Shown piece after piece: positions 47,039-55,520 of a stretch of DNA of 64,000 nt. Every line of letters begins with the position of its first letter. The stretch's first letter is position 1. Source of the DNA: Sphingomonas sp. R-74633 (GTDB taxonomy: Bacteria; Pseudomonadota; Alphaproteobacteria; Sphingomonadales; Sphingomonadaceae); NCBI RefSeq assembly GCF_013416555.1, contig NZ_JACCFG010000001.1, positions 310,001 to 374,000 of the forward strand, in the 5' to 3' direction. Both the position numbers and the translations under genes were made by a program. A model generated the notes under the pieces. That model worked only from the letters and a program-made list of their open reading frames with translations, made no database searches and was not told where the DNA came from.

Positions 47039-47160
47039 CCCTCTCCCCACCGGGGAGAGGGTTGGGAGAGGGGCTGGACGCTGCCGTTGTTCCCGCCGCG
47101 CATTGCTCAAGATACACTGCCTCTCTCCCTGTCCCTCTCCCCGGAGGGGAGAGGGAGAAG
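47039..47160. repeat. Inverted pair of CTCTCCCC/GGGGAGAG palindromic elements
   Basis: 47039-47073 holds CCCTCTCCCC-AC-CGGGGAGAGGG and a further GGGAGAGGGG. 47119-47160 holds the same element reversed (CCTCTCTCCC, CCCTCTCCCC-GG-AGGGGAGAGGG). They are separated by 45 bases and could pair into a long hairpin. They lie between the dehydrogenase and the M28 gene. They form a second family of short palindromic repeats, distinct from the GGCGAAGGCC type. Confidence 0.85.
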
Positions 47161-47229
47161 AAGGCCGCTTGCACCGGTCACGTCCCACCAATAGCCTCGC
47201 GCATCCTCCCTCGCTTCCCGCGGAGCCCC

Positions 47230-48828
47230 ATGCGCACTTTCCTCCTCGCCACCGCTGCCCTGCTCGTCGCCGTCCCGGCCGCTGCCCAGTCCGTCGATCC
47301 CGCCGCCATGGGCGCGCTGGTCGATCAGGGCACCAGCCATTCGGAAGTGATGAACACCGCCGAGTATCTCGCCGATGTGATCGGCCCGCGGATGACCAAT
47401 TCGCCGGGCATGCGCGAGGCTGAGGCCTGGACGCAGGCCAAGTTCCGCGAATGGGGCCTCACCGATGTCCACAAGGAAGGCTTCGACTTCGGCCGCGGCT
47501 GGTGGATCGAGAAGTCGAGCGTGCGCATGGTCGCGCCGCGCCCCGTCCAGCTCACCGCCATCCCGATCGCCTGGACCCCCGCGACCAACGGGCCGGTGAC
47601 CGCCCCGGTGATCGTCGCGCCGATGAAGAGCGCCGGCGATTTCGCGCAGTGGAAGGGCAAGCTCGCCGGCAAGATCGTGCTGGTCTCCGCGGCCGGCACC
47701 GGCTCCGAGCCGAAGGAGCCCGATTTCCAGCGGCTGAGCGACGCGGACCTCGCCAAGCTCGACACCTATGAAGAGCCGACCTGGGATCCCGCCAAGCAGC
47801 AAGCGCTGACGGCGCGGGCCGGTTTCGAGCGGGCGCTCGCCAAATTCCTCGCCGATGAAGGTGCGGTTGCCTATGTCTCGCGCTCGCGCAGCGACGGCAA
47901 GCTGGTCCACGGCGAAGGCTATCTCCACCATGTCGGCGAGACGCCCAAGGTGCCCGGCGTCGAGATGGCGGCGGAGGACTATCGCCGCCTCGTCCGCCTC
48001 GCTTCGATCGGCAAGGCGCCGAGCCTCGAGATCGAGAACAACGTCCATTTCGACGACAGCGACCCCAAGGCCTATAACATCATCGCCGACATCAAGGGCA
48101 GCGATCCCAGGGCCGGCTATGTGATGGCCGGCGCGCATCTCGACAGCTGGGTGGCGGGCGACGGCGCCGCCGACAATGGCGCGGGCAGCGCGATGGTGAT
48201 GGAGGCCGCGCGCATCATCAAGGCATCGGGCGTCAAGACCAAGCGCACGATCCGCTTCGCGCTCTGGGCCGGCGAGGAGCAGAGCCTGTACGGCAGCATC
48301 GCCTATATCGAGCAGCATCTGGCGACGCGTCCGGCCTGGGATCATGTGCCGAGCGCCGACGAATTCTATTACAGCTGGGCGACCCGCTTCCCGATCACGC
48401 CGCTGCCCGGCCACAAGGACCTCGCCGCCTATTTCAACATCGACAATGGCTCGGGGAAGATCCGCGGCATCTATGCCGAGAACAACATGGCCGTCGTGCC
48501 GATCTTCAAGGACTGGCTCGCCCCCTTCGCCTCGATGGGCGCCTCGACCGTGGCGATCCAGAAGACCGAGGGTACCGATCACCAGTTCATGCAGGCGGTC
48601 GGCATCCCGGCCTTCCAGTTCATCCAGGACCCGCTCGATTACGAGACGCGGGTGCACCACACCCAGCTCGACACTTATGACCATCTGAAGTCGGCCGACA
48701 TGCGCCAGGGCGCGATCATCCTCGCGGCCTTCCTGGTCGACGCCGCCAACGCCGACAAGCCGCTGCCGCGCATGGCCATCCCGACTGCGCCGAGCGAGAC
48801 CGACGCGATCGGGCAGTCGGCGAAGTAA
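47230..48828 (+). CDS. M28-family zinc metallopeptidase, exported
   Basis: 532 residues. Signal peptide MRTFLLATAALLVAVPAAAQ. Zinc ligands: GAHLDSW (His, Asp), GAADNGAGSAM (bridging Asp), WAGEEQSLYGS (Glu-Glu), FNIDNGSG (Asp), and VHHTQLDTYD (His). An inserted PA-type domain lies in the middle (FAQWKGKLAGKIVLV). These enzymes release amino acids from peptides in the periplasm or outside. Start ATG 47230. An inverted repeat follows the stop. Confidence 0.93.
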   Translation: MRTFLLATAALLVAVPAAAQSVDPAAMGALVDQGTSHSEVMNTAEYLADVIGPRMTNSPGMREAEAWTQAKFREWGLTDVHKEGFDFGRGWWIEKSSVRMVAPRPVQLTAIPIAWTPATNGPVTAPVIVAPMKSAGDFAQWKGKLAGKIVLVSAAGTGSEPKEPDFQRLSDADLAKLDTYEEPTWDPAKQQALTARAGFERALAKFLADEGAVAYVSRSRSDGKLVHGEGYLHHVGETPKVPGVEMAAEDYRRLVRLASIGKAPSLEIENNVHFDDSDPKAYNIIADIKGSDPRAGYVMAGAHLDSWVAGDGAADNGAGSAMVMEAARIIKASGVKTKRTIRFALWAGEEQSLYGSIAYIEQHLATRPAWDHVPSADEFYYSWATRFPITPLPGHKDLAAYFNIDNGSGKIRGIYAENNMAVVPIFKDWLAPFASMGASTVAIQKTEGTDHQFMQAVGIPAFQFIQDPLDYETRVHHTQLDTYDHLKSADMRQGAIILAAFLVDAANADKPLPRMAIPTAPSETDAIGQSAK

Positions 48829-48843
48829 AGGCACTTACCGGTT

Positions 48844-48936
48844 CCCCGGCGAAGGCCGGGGCCCAGTCTCAGCGTATTTGGCGAGTTGCGAGAGCCTATC
48901 GAAAGACATCGCAACTGGGCCCGGCCTTCGCCGGGG
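48844..48936. repeat. Near-perfect inverted repeat of the REP-like family
   Basis: Left arm 48844-48867 (CCCCGGCGAAGGCCGGGG then CCCAGT), right arm 48914-48936 (ACTGGGC then CCGGCCTTCGCCGGGG), a reverse complement lacking one C. The 46-base spacer differs from that at 23234-23260. It sits between the M28 gene and the ECF41 promoter. Confidence 0.88.
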
Positions 48937-49014
48937 AGCAGCTTGGGGATCGGCACCGAGGGAGGCGCTCCCACGGGCGATTTTTCACGCCAATACGAAA
49001 AAATTCGCGCCGCA

Positions 49015-49041
49015 TGTCACATCGGGCGCGGCTGTCTCGTC
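49015..49041 (+). promoter_or_regulatory. ECF41-type sigma-factor promoter
   Basis: TGTCACA (49015-49021), exactly 16 bases, then CGTC (49038-49041). This is, as I recall, the published ECF41 target motif (TGTCACA-N16-CGTC). It lies 31 bases before the AhpD-like gene, which is coupled to an ECF41 sigma-factor gene. This layout points to direct positive autoregulation. Confidence 0.78.
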
Positions 49042-49072
49042 ATGTCTGCGTCAAACCCAAAGGAGATGCATG

Positions 49073-49531
49073 ATGACCACCCGCCTCGACCCCTTCAAGG
49101 CAGCCCCCGGCCCGATGAAGCTCTGGCTCGACGCCACCGCCAACATCGCGCCCACGCTCGAGAAGAGCCTGCTCGAACTGGTCAAGATCCGCGCCTCGCA
49201 GATCAACGGCTGCGCCAATTGCCTCAACATGCACACCGCCGACGCCCGCAAGGAAGGCGAGAGCGAGCAGCGCATCTATCTGCTGAGCGCCTGGCACGAA
49301 GCGCCCTGCTTCACGCCGCGTGAGCGTGCCGCGCTGGCCTGGACCGATGCACTGACGCTGGTTGCCACGGCCCGTGCGCCCGATGCACTCTATGCCGAAG
49401 TCGCCGAGCAGTTCAGCGAGGCCGAGCGCGTGGAGCTGACCCTGATGATCAATGCGATCAATGGCTGGAACCGCATCGCAGTCGGCTTCGACCTGTTCTA
49501 CGGCACCGTGCCCGCCCGGGCGGCAGCATGA
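49073..49531 (+). CDS. Carboxymuconolactone decarboxylase / AhpD-like protein
   Basis: 152 residues. The AhpD-type redox motif is INGCANCLNMH, with Cys47, Cys50 and His54, suggesting a peroxidase-linked disulphide activity. LTLVATARAPDALYAEVAEQ and AINGWNRIAVGF are typical of the group. AGGAG lies 7 bases before ATG 49073 (ATG 49070 is too close). It is co-transcribed with the ECF41 sigma gene (4-base overlap ATGA). Such proteins, with oxidoreductases and epimerases, are the standard genomic partners of ECF41 sigma factors. Function is probably in oxidative-stress handling (inferred). Confidence 0.92.
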   Translation: MTTRLDPFKAAPGPMKLWLDATANIAPTLEKSLLELVKIRASQINGCANCLNMHTADARKEGESEQRIYLLSAWHEAPCFTPRERAALAWTDALTLVATARAPDALYAEVAEQFSEAERVELTLMINAINGWNRIAVGFDLFYGTVPARAAA

Positions 49532-50388
49532 CCGGCGCGGACGCAGCGGCGAGCTTCGATCCGCTGCGTCCGCGGCTGGCGCGCATCGCCTATCGAATGC
49601 TCGGTTCGGTCGCCGATGCGGAGGATGTGGTGCAGGACGCGTTCCTGCGCTGGCTCGATACCGACCGCGACCAGATCCGCGAGCCCGAGGCATTCCTGCG
49701 CCGCGTAGTGACGCGGCTGTGTCTCGACCAGCTCAAGTCCGCCCGCGCCCGGCGCGAGACCTATGTCGGCCCCTGGCTCCCCGAGCCGATCGTCGAAGAG
49801 GAGGACGAAGTGGAGGATGTCACCCTGCCGCTGATGATGGCGCTCGAACGCCTGTCGCCGCTCGAGCGCGCCGCCTTCCTGCTCCATGACGTGTTCGGTG
49901 TGGCCTTTGACGAAGTCGCGGAGACGATCGGCCGCGATCCCGCCGCGACGCGCCAGCTTGCCAGCCGCGCCCGCACCCATGTCCGCGCCGCGCGCCCGCG
50001 CTACGATATGCCGAAGGAGAAGGGGCTGGAGATCGCCGCCGCCTTCTTCGCCGCCTCGCGCAGCGGCGACATGACCGCGTTCCGCAGCCTGCTCGCCGAC
50101 GATGTCGCGACCTGGTCCGACGGTGGCGGCAAGGTGCCCGCGGGCCTGCGTCCGATCCACGGCATCGATGACATGATCAAGCTCTACACTTCGCTCGCGC
50201 GCTTCTTCGTCAAGGAGCAGTCGCGGATCATACGCTACGGGATGATCAACGGGCTGCCGGGCTTCGTCTCGGTCGAGCCGGGCGGCGTGTTGCAGACCAC
50301 CGCACTGGCGATCGAGGACGGCAAGATCACCGGCATCTATGTCACCCGCAATCCCGACAAGCTGGGGCATCTGGGGGCGGTGCATTGA
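49528..50388 (+). CDS. ECF41-family RNA polymerase sigma factor with fused SnoaL-like domain
   Basis: 286 residues. The sigma-70 region 2 (DPLRPRLARIAYRMLGSVAD, DVVQDAFLRW) and region 4 (LERLSPLERAAFLLHDVFGV, FDEVAETIG) are followed by a C-terminal NTF2/SnoaL-like domain in place of an anti-sigma partner. The three ECF41 hallmark motifs are all present: WLPEP (83-87), DGGGK (198-202) and NPDKL (275-279). In characterised members the fused domain both restrains and enables the sigma part. Start ATG 49528 overlaps the AhpD-like stop. The upstream ECF41 promoter suggests autoregulation. Confidence 0.95.
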   Translation: MTGADAAASFDPLRPRLARIAYRMLGSVADAEDVVQDAFLRWLDTDRDQIREPEAFLRRVVTRLCLDQLKSARARRETYVGPWLPEPIVEEEDEVEDVTLPLMMALERLSPLERAAFLLHDVFGVAFDEVAETIGRDPAATRQLASRARTHVRAARPRYDMPKEKGLEIAAAFFAASRSGDMTAFRSLLADDVATWSDGGGKVPAGLRPIHGIDDMIKLYTSLARFFVKEQSRIIRYGMINGLPGFVSVEPGGVLQTTALAIEDGKITGIYVTRNPDKLGHLGAVH

Positions 50389-50415
50389 GCTAAGCCGACT
50401 GGCCCTATAGCTTCG

Positions 50416-50904
50416 ATGGCGAGCCGCTGGAGAAGGCGATTGGAACTGTTCGCGCTGATGCTGATCGGGCCCTTGCTGCTGCCGCTGGCGGCGCTGGCCT
50501 GGCTCCTGCTCAGGCGGCTGAGGCTGCTGCCGCCCGGGGCGCATCCGCTGATCCTGGTAACGCTGCTCTGGGCGATGCTAACCGGTGGCGTATTTGCAGG
50601 GATGGAGCTCGATGAACTCGTCGCGCGGCCCTGGCGCCTCCAGGCAGCACATCTCGGCGCGCAATATGGCACGCCCCTCGATCTGCGGCGCTATACCGTA
50701 AGCGGCTTCCAGGACGTCGACATCCTGTGGATCTACCAGCTCGCGCCCGATCGGGCGGCCAAACTGCGCACGCGCTGCGGCAAGCCCACATGGATCCGGG
50801 AATACCATGGCTGCGAGCTATACGGGTCGTGGATCGAAGCGCAGCAGCGCGGCACCCAGATCATGCTGGGTGGCGACCGGCTCTATCTTTCGGAGAGCAT
50901 GTGA
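50416..50904 (+). CDS. Membrane-anchored protein of unknown function
   Basis: 162 residues: basic start MASRWRRRLELF, two transmembrane helices (about 10-31 and 40-65), then a soluble part with DLRRYTVSGFQDVDILWIYQ and two cysteines in RTRCGKPTWIREYHGCELYG. No family recognised. It follows the ECF41 gene by 27 bases and overlaps the next gene by 1 base (tgATG), so is part of a small unit 50416-51540. Confidence 0.68.
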   Translation: MASRWRRRLELFALMLIGPLLLPLAALAWLLLRRLRLLPPGAHPLILVTLLWAMLTGGVFAGMELDELVARPWRLQAAHLGAQYGTPLDLRRYTVSGFQDVDILWIYQLAPDRAAKLRTRCGKPTWIREYHGCELYGSWIEAQQRGTQIMLGGDRLYLSESM

Positions 50905-51089
50905 TGCGGCCCTTCTTCCCTGTCGCATTCGCGCTCGGCGCGGTGCTGCTCTTGCTCGGCATCTGGATATTCATGGTCTCGGTGAATCCCGCGCCCACCG
51001 TCATGGGATGCGGCGCGGCTACGCTGGCGCTGACTGCGCTGGCGTGGCGCGGGCATCGTCGTGCGCGGAGGGCCGAGGCCGTTGATTAA
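50904..51089 (+). CDS. Small membrane protein of unknown function
   Basis: 61 residues from ATG 50904: MRPFFPVAFALGAVLLLLGI, two transmembrane segments, then a basic tail RGHRRARRAEAVD. The first base of the ATG overlaps the stop of the previous gene. No family recognised. The call rests on coupling and the membrane pattern. Confidence 0.58.
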   Translation: MRPFFPVAFALGAVLLLLGIWIFMVSVNPAPTVMGCGAATLALTALAWRGHRRARRAEAVD

Positions 51090-51132
51090 CCTCGACCGTT
51101 ATCGCGGCGCAAAGCGGGAAGCGGGCAAGACC

Positions 51133-51540
51133 ATGCGCATGAAGCCCCGCGCCCTGTCCCTCTGCCTGTTGATCCTTGCCGGCTGCGGGCAGGGCAACGG
51201 CAAGGCCACCGACGAGATCATCGGCCATCGCTGGGCACGCACGCTTGCCGAATGCGACGATTCCTATCTCGATTTCTCGCGCAACATGATCGATTTCGTC
51301 CGCGACGGGCGGCCGGTCAATTCGCTCGCGGTGTTGCGGATCGACAGCGATCCGGCGGATTCCTCCATCGCGACGTTCGTGATCGAAGGCGCACGCGGCG
51401 CTTCGGATGCCGCGATGGTGTTCAAGGTCGACGGCGACAGCCTGAAGCTTGTCGGCCAGGGCTCGCTGGACGCGCTCCAGCGGGTGGCCGAGGGAACCAG
51501 AGGCAATCGCAGCTTCGTCATGCGCCGCTGCCCCGCCTAG
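51133..51540 (+). CDS. Small lipoprotein of unknown function
   Basis: 135 residues from ATG 51133 (MRMKPRALSLCLLILAGCGQ), with lipobox LAGC at about residues 15-18. The mature part is acidic and mixed alpha/beta: IIGHRWARTLAECDDSYLDF and FVRDGRPVNSLAVLRIDSD, ending VMRRCPA. Two further cysteines could form a disulphide. No family recognised. It ends the unit 50416-51540. The 252 bases to ccmC show no coding sequence I support; a GTG at 51061 in the same frame would add an unlikely leader. Confidence 0.7.
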   Translation: MRMKPRALSLCLLILAGCGQGNGKATDEIIGHRWARTLAECDDSYLDFSRNMIDFVRDGRPVNSLAVLRIDSDPADSSIATFVIEGARGASDAAMVFKVDGDSLKLVGQGSLDALQRVAEGTRGNRSFVMRRCPA

Positions 51541-51792
51541 CGCCTTGCAATGTAGGATTTCGTCTGTTTCCCTCTTCCGGCCGAAATGTGTTCCGGCCGC
51601 TCTTTGACTCGTTGGAAATATAGGATTCGTGCCGCGCAACGATGTTGCGGGACCCGCGCGGTTCTGGGACGACGAGCCAATTTTCACGCCGATTTTACTA
51701 GGCTCTGTGCGTGTAGTTCGTGAAATTTGACCCGGCCGGCGGCACCGCAAAGTTGGATGGATTCCGCCCAAGAACCTCGCTAGTCATCGCGC

Positions 51793-52512
51793 GTGCCTGC
51801 CTTGCATGCCTTTGCCAATCCCGCGCGCTTCCTGAAGATTGCGCGGCCGCTGACGCCGGTCCTGTTCTGGGCCGGGGTGGCGCTGGTGGCGTTCGGTTGC
51901 TGGGCGGGGCTGACGCTGACGCCACCCGATGCGGTGCAAAAGGAAAGCGCGCGCATCCTCTACATCCATGTCCCCAGCGCCTGGCTGGGCATGGGCGGGT
52001 GGAGCGGGCTGGCGATCGCGTGCCTGAGCTATCTGGTCTGGCGGCATCCGTTGGCGAGCATCGCGGCGCGGGCGATTGCGCCGGCGGGGGCCACCTTTGC
52101 GGCGCTGTGCCTGCTCACCGGCTCCATCTGGGGCCGCCCGACCTGGGGCACCTGGTGGGAGTGGGACGGGCGGCTGACCTCGATGCTGCTGCTGTTCTTC
52201 GTCTATGTCGCCTGGATCGCGCTCGACCGTGCCGACGCCGAGCGTTCGGGCGATGGCCGCGTGCCGGCGCTGTTCGGCGTGGCGGGCAGCGTGCTGCTGC
52301 CGATCGTCCATTATTCGGTGATTTGGTGGAACACGCTCCACCAGGGCGAGAGCGTGCTCGCGGGCAAGATCGCGCCGTCGATGCTCTGGCCGCTGTTCTT
52401 CACGCTGGGCGGCTTCACTTTGGTCTTCGCCGGCGTGGTGCTGATGCGGATGCGCGCGATCCTCGCCGCGCAGAAGGTCGAAGCCCGGCTGCGGCGGATG
52501 GCGGCGGCATGA
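51793..52512 (+). CDS. ccmC: Heme exporter protein CcmC
   Basis: 239 residues, six transmembrane helices, carrying the tryptophan-rich WGTWWEWDGRLTSML (heme-handling) motif and two conserved His (LYIHVPSAW; IVHYSVIWWNTLHQ). CcmC delivers heme to CcmE in cytochrome c maturation. The start is GTG 51793; no better upstream start. It leads ccmC-D-E-F-G-H, each overlapping the next by a few bases. The ABC components ccmA and ccmB are not in this window. Confidence 0.95.
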   Translation: MPALHAFANPARFLKIARPLTPVLFWAGVALVAFGCWAGLTLTPPDAVQKESARILYIHVPSAWLGMGGWSGLAIACLSYLVWRHPLASIAARAIAPAGATFAALCLLTGSIWGRPTWGTWWEWDGRLTSMLLLFFVYVAWIALDRADAERSGDGRVPALFGVAGSVLLPIVHYSVIWWNTLHQGESVLAGKIAPSMLWPLFFTLGGFTLVFAGVVLMRMRAILAAQKVEARLRRMAAA

Positions 52513-52643
52513 ACCACTGGCCGTTCATCACTGCCGCGTACGCTATCGTGCTGCTCGGCACCGGCGGGCTTGCCGCGCTGAGCTTTGCCGCGATGCGCAA
52601 GGCCGAAGCTGCCGCCGAAGCGCTGCGGAGCGGCCGCGAATGA
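52509..52643 (+). CDS. ccmD: Heme exporter small protein CcmD
   Basis: 44 residues (MNHWPFITAAYAIVLLGTGG then a short soluble tail ending RSGRE). A single transmembrane segment, typical of CcmD, which supports release of holo-CcmE. The start ATG 52509 overlaps the ccmC stop by 4 bases and its end overlaps the ccmE start by 4. Identified by size, sequence pattern and place in the operon. Confidence 0.9.
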   Translation: MNHWPFITAAYAIVLLGTGGLAALSFAAMRKAEAAAEALRSGRE

Positions 52644-53074
52644 AGGCCAAGCATCAGCGGCTGACCCTCGGGCTGCTCGCGCTCGGCGCGATCCTCGGCG
52701 CCTCGGCGCTGGCGATGTCGGCGCTCAAGGATCAGGCGGCGTTCTTCTATGCGCCGGGCGATGTGAAGGGGAAGCCGCTCCCGCTTGACCGGCATGTCCG
52801 CCTGGGCGGGATGGTGCAGAAGGGCTCGATCGTCCGCGCCGCCGACGGCATCTCTATCCGCTTCGTGGTGACCGACGGGCAGGCGACGGTGCCGGTCGCG
52901 TTCAAGGGCGTGACGCCGGACCTGTTCAAGGAAGGATCGGGCGTGGTCGCCGAGGGCAAGTTCCAGGGCGATGGCAGCTTCGTCGCCGACAATATCCTGG
53001 CCAAGCATGACGAGCGCTACATGCCGCCCCAGGCCGCCGGCAACATGCACGAGACGAAGACGCTCGAACAGTGA
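52640..53074 (+). CDS. ccmE: Cytochrome c-type heme chaperone CcmE
   Basis: 144 residues. An N-terminal anchor (LTLGLLALGAILGASALAM) is followed by a beta-barrel. The heme-binding His123 lies in NILAKHDERYMPP, with Tyr127. FFYAPGDVKGK and RLGGMVQKGSIVR are typical. It carries heme covalently to CcmF. Overlaps ccmD and ccmF by 4 bases each. Confidence 0.96.
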   Translation: MKAKHQRLTLGLLALGAILGASALAMSALKDQAAFFYAPGDVKGKPLPLDRHVRLGGMVQKGSIVRAADGISIRFVVTDGQATVPVAFKGVTPDLFKEGSGVVAEGKFQGDGSFVADNILAKHDERYMPPQAAGNMHETKTLEQ

Positions 53075-54999
53075 TCGCCGAAGCCGGTCTCGCCGCCTTG
53101 TGGCTCGCGACGGGCTTCGCGCTCGTCCAGGTGATGCTCGCCTTTGGCGCCGCCAGAGCCGCCGACGGCGAAGGCGGGGCAATGGTGATGACCGCGCTGC
53201 GCCGGGTCACGATCGTCCAGGGCCTGCTGGCGCTCGCCGCGTTCGGCCTGCTGATCACGTTGTTCGTTCAGTCGGACATGTCGGTGCTGCTCGTCATAGA
53301 GAACAGCCACTCGATGAAGCCGCTGATCTACAAGATCGCCGGCGCCTGGGGGAACCATGAGGGCTCGATGCTGCTCTGGGTCACCGTGCTGGCGGTGTCG
53401 GGGGCGGGCGTAGCGATCTTCGAGAGGCGCCTCGCGCCAGCTACGCTGGCGGCCACCCTGGGGGCGCAGGCGGCGATCGCGATCGGCTTCTATGCCTTTC
53501 TCGCCTTCGCTTCGAACCCATTCGTCCGGGTCAGCCCGGCACCTCTCGACGGGCAGGGGCTCAACCCGCTGCTCCAGGACCCGGGCTTGGCCTTCCACCC
53601 GCCGACGCTCTATCTCGGCTATGTCGGCCTCTCGGTGGCATTCAGCTTCGCGGTCGGCGCGCTGCTGATGCGTGATGTCGGTCCGGCCTTCGCCAAGGCG
53701 ATGCGGCCTTGGGTGCTCGGGGCGTGGATCTTCCTGACGATCGGCATCACCGCGGGCAGCTACTGGGCCTATTACGAGCTCGGTTGGGGCGGCTGGTGGT
53801 TCTGGGACCCGGTCGAGAATGCGTCGCTGATGCCCTGGCTGGCGGCGACCGCCTTGCTCCATTCGGTGAGCGTGCTCGCCACTCGCGACGGGTTGCGTGC
53901 CTGGACGGTGATGCTGGCGGTGGTCGCCTTCTCGATGTCGATGATCGGCACCTTCCTGGTCCGTTCGGGCATATTGGTCAGCGTCCATGCCTTTGCCGTC
54001 GATCCGACCCGCGGTACCTTCATCCTCGGCCTTCTCGGCCTCTACATCGGCGGTGCGCTGGCGCTGTTCGGGGCGCGGATCGGCACGGTGAAGCAGGGCA
54101 CGACCTTCGAGCTGGTGAGCCGTGAAGGCGCGCTGGTGCTCAACAATTTGCTGCTGACGGTGATCCTCGGCGTCGTCTTCATCGGCACGCTCTATCCGCT
54201 GGTGGCGCAGGCCGCCGGCGTGCAGCTCTCGATCGGCGCACCCTTCTTCGAGAAGGCGGCGGTGCCCGTCGGTCTGGCGCTCGTTGCGGCGACGGCTTGC
54301 GGGCCGCTGCTCAAGTGGCGGCGTGACCAGTGGAACACGCTGCTTGGCAAGCTGCTCGTGCCGGTAGCCGCAGCGGGCGGCACCTTCGCGCTGGTCTTCG
54401 TGCTGGCGGGGGCCGAGCACTGGATGGCGGTGCTCACCCTCGCGCTGGCCGCGGGGCTGGCGGTGGCCAGCGTTGTCCCGCTGGTTCGCCGCAACCTGCG
54501 CCGCACCCCGCTCAACATCTACGGTATGGTCGTTGCGCATCTCGGTATCGCAGTGAGCATCGCCGGCATGGCCGCGGACAGTGCTTTCAAGTCCGAGCGG
54601 CTGGCGGCGATCTCGGTAGGGCAGAACGTCACCGTCGGGCCGTATCGGATCGAGCTGCTCGAGGTGCGCCCGGCGATCGGGCCGAACTGGTCGGCGCTCG
54701 AGGCGCATCTCAAGGCCACCCGCGCGGGCGCCGCGCCGTTCGATCTGTTCCCGCAGCAGCGTTTCTTCGCCAATCCGCCGACCAACACCAACGAGGCGGC
54801 GATCGCCACCGAGCTCGATGGCCAGCTCTACACCGTGATCGGCCAGGGTGACGGGCAGGGGCGCTGGCAGCTGCGGCTGTGGTGGAAGCCGTTCGTCACG
54901 CTGATCTGGCTCGGCGGGTTCCTGATCGCGCTGGGCGGCCTGCTCTCGCTGGTCGGCCGAGTACGGCGCGAGCGGCGCGAGGCGGAGGACGCGCTGTGA
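53071..54999 (+). CDS. ccmF: Cytochrome c heme lyase subunit CcmF
   Basis: 642 residues with about 15 transmembrane helices. The WGGWWFWDPVENAS tryptophan-rich signature lies in the middle, with conserved His in the flanking loops (NHEGSMLLW, FHPPTLYLGYV, LLHSVSVLATR). It ligates heme to apocytochrome c with CcmH. Start GTG 53071, overlapping the ccmE stop. Confidence 0.97.
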   Translation: MIAEAGLAALWLATGFALVQVMLAFGAARAADGEGGAMVMTALRRVTIVQGLLALAAFGLLITLFVQSDMSVLLVIENSHSMKPLIYKIAGAWGNHEGSMLLWVTVLAVSGAGVAIFERRLAPATLAATLGAQAAIAIGFYAFLAFASNPFVRVSPAPLDGQGLNPLLQDPGLAFHPPTLYLGYVGLSVAFSFAVGALLMRDVGPAFAKAMRPWVLGAWIFLTIGITAGSYWAYYELGWGGWWFWDPVENASLMPWLAATALLHSVSVLATRDGLRAWTVMLAVVAFSMSMIGTFLVRSGILVSVHAFAVDPTRGTFILGLLGLYIGGALALFGARIGTVKQGTTFELVSREGALVLNNLLLTVILGVVFIGTLYPLVAQAAGVQLSIGAPFFEKAAVPVGLALVAATACGPLLKWRRDQWNTLLGKLLVPVAAAGGTFALVFVLAGAEHWMAVLTLALAAGLAVASVVPLVRRNLRRTPLNIYGMVVAHLGIAVSIAGMAADSAFKSERLAAISVGQNVTVGPYRIELLEVRPAIGPNWSALEAHLKATRAGAAPFDLFPQQRFFANPPTNTNEAAIATELDGQLYTVIGQGDGQGRWQLRLWWKPFVTLIWLGGFLIALGGLLSLVGRVRRERREAEDAL

Positions 55000-55520
55000 G
55001 ACGGCTGCTCCTCTGGGCGCCGCTGGCGCTGTTCGCGCTGGTCTTCGCGCTGGTCGCCGGCGGGCTGATCAAACCGGCGGACCGGATGGTGCACTCCGCG
55101 ATGGTGGGCAAGCCGCTGCCCGAGCTGGCGATGAAGCCACTGCTGCCGGGCAAGCCGGGCGTGGCGAGCGCAGACTTCAAGGGCAAGCCGCGGCTGCTCA
55201 ATGTGTTTGCCAGCTGGTGCATCCCGTGCATCGCCGAGGCGCCGCAGCTGATGAAGCTCAAGCAGGCCGGGGTCGAGATCGACGCAATCACGATCCGCGA
55301 CACGCCCGAGGCCGTGCAGGCCTTTCTCGCCAGGAACGGCGATCCCTATGCGCGGGTCGGGGACGACCCCACCGGCAAGGCGCAGATCGCTCTGGGCTCG
55401 TCGGGCGTGCCCGAGACCTTCCTGGTCAACGGCAAGGGTGAGATCGTCGATCAGCATATCGGCGACATCCGCGCGGACGACATTCCCGAGATCCTGCGCA
55501 AGCTGGAGGCGGCGAAGTGA
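54996..55520 (+). CDS. ccmG: Thiol:disulphide interchange protein CcmG/DsbE
   Basis: 174 residues from GTG 54996. Transmembrane anchor, then thioredoxin fold with the WCIPC motif (Cys75, Cys78) in LNVFASWCIPCIAEAPQ and the cis-Pro loop SSGVPETFLVNGKGEIV. It reduces apocytochrome c or CcmH. Its first 4 bases overlap the ccmF stop. Confidence 0.95.
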   Translation: MRRLLLWAPLALFALVFALVAGGLIKPADRMVHSAMVGKPLPELAMKPLLPGKPGVASADFKGKPRLLNVFASWCIPCIAEAPQLMKLKQAGVEIDAITIRDTPEAVQAFLARNGDPYARVGDDPTGKAQIALGSSGVPETFLVNGKGEIVDQHIGDIRADDIPEILRKLEAAK

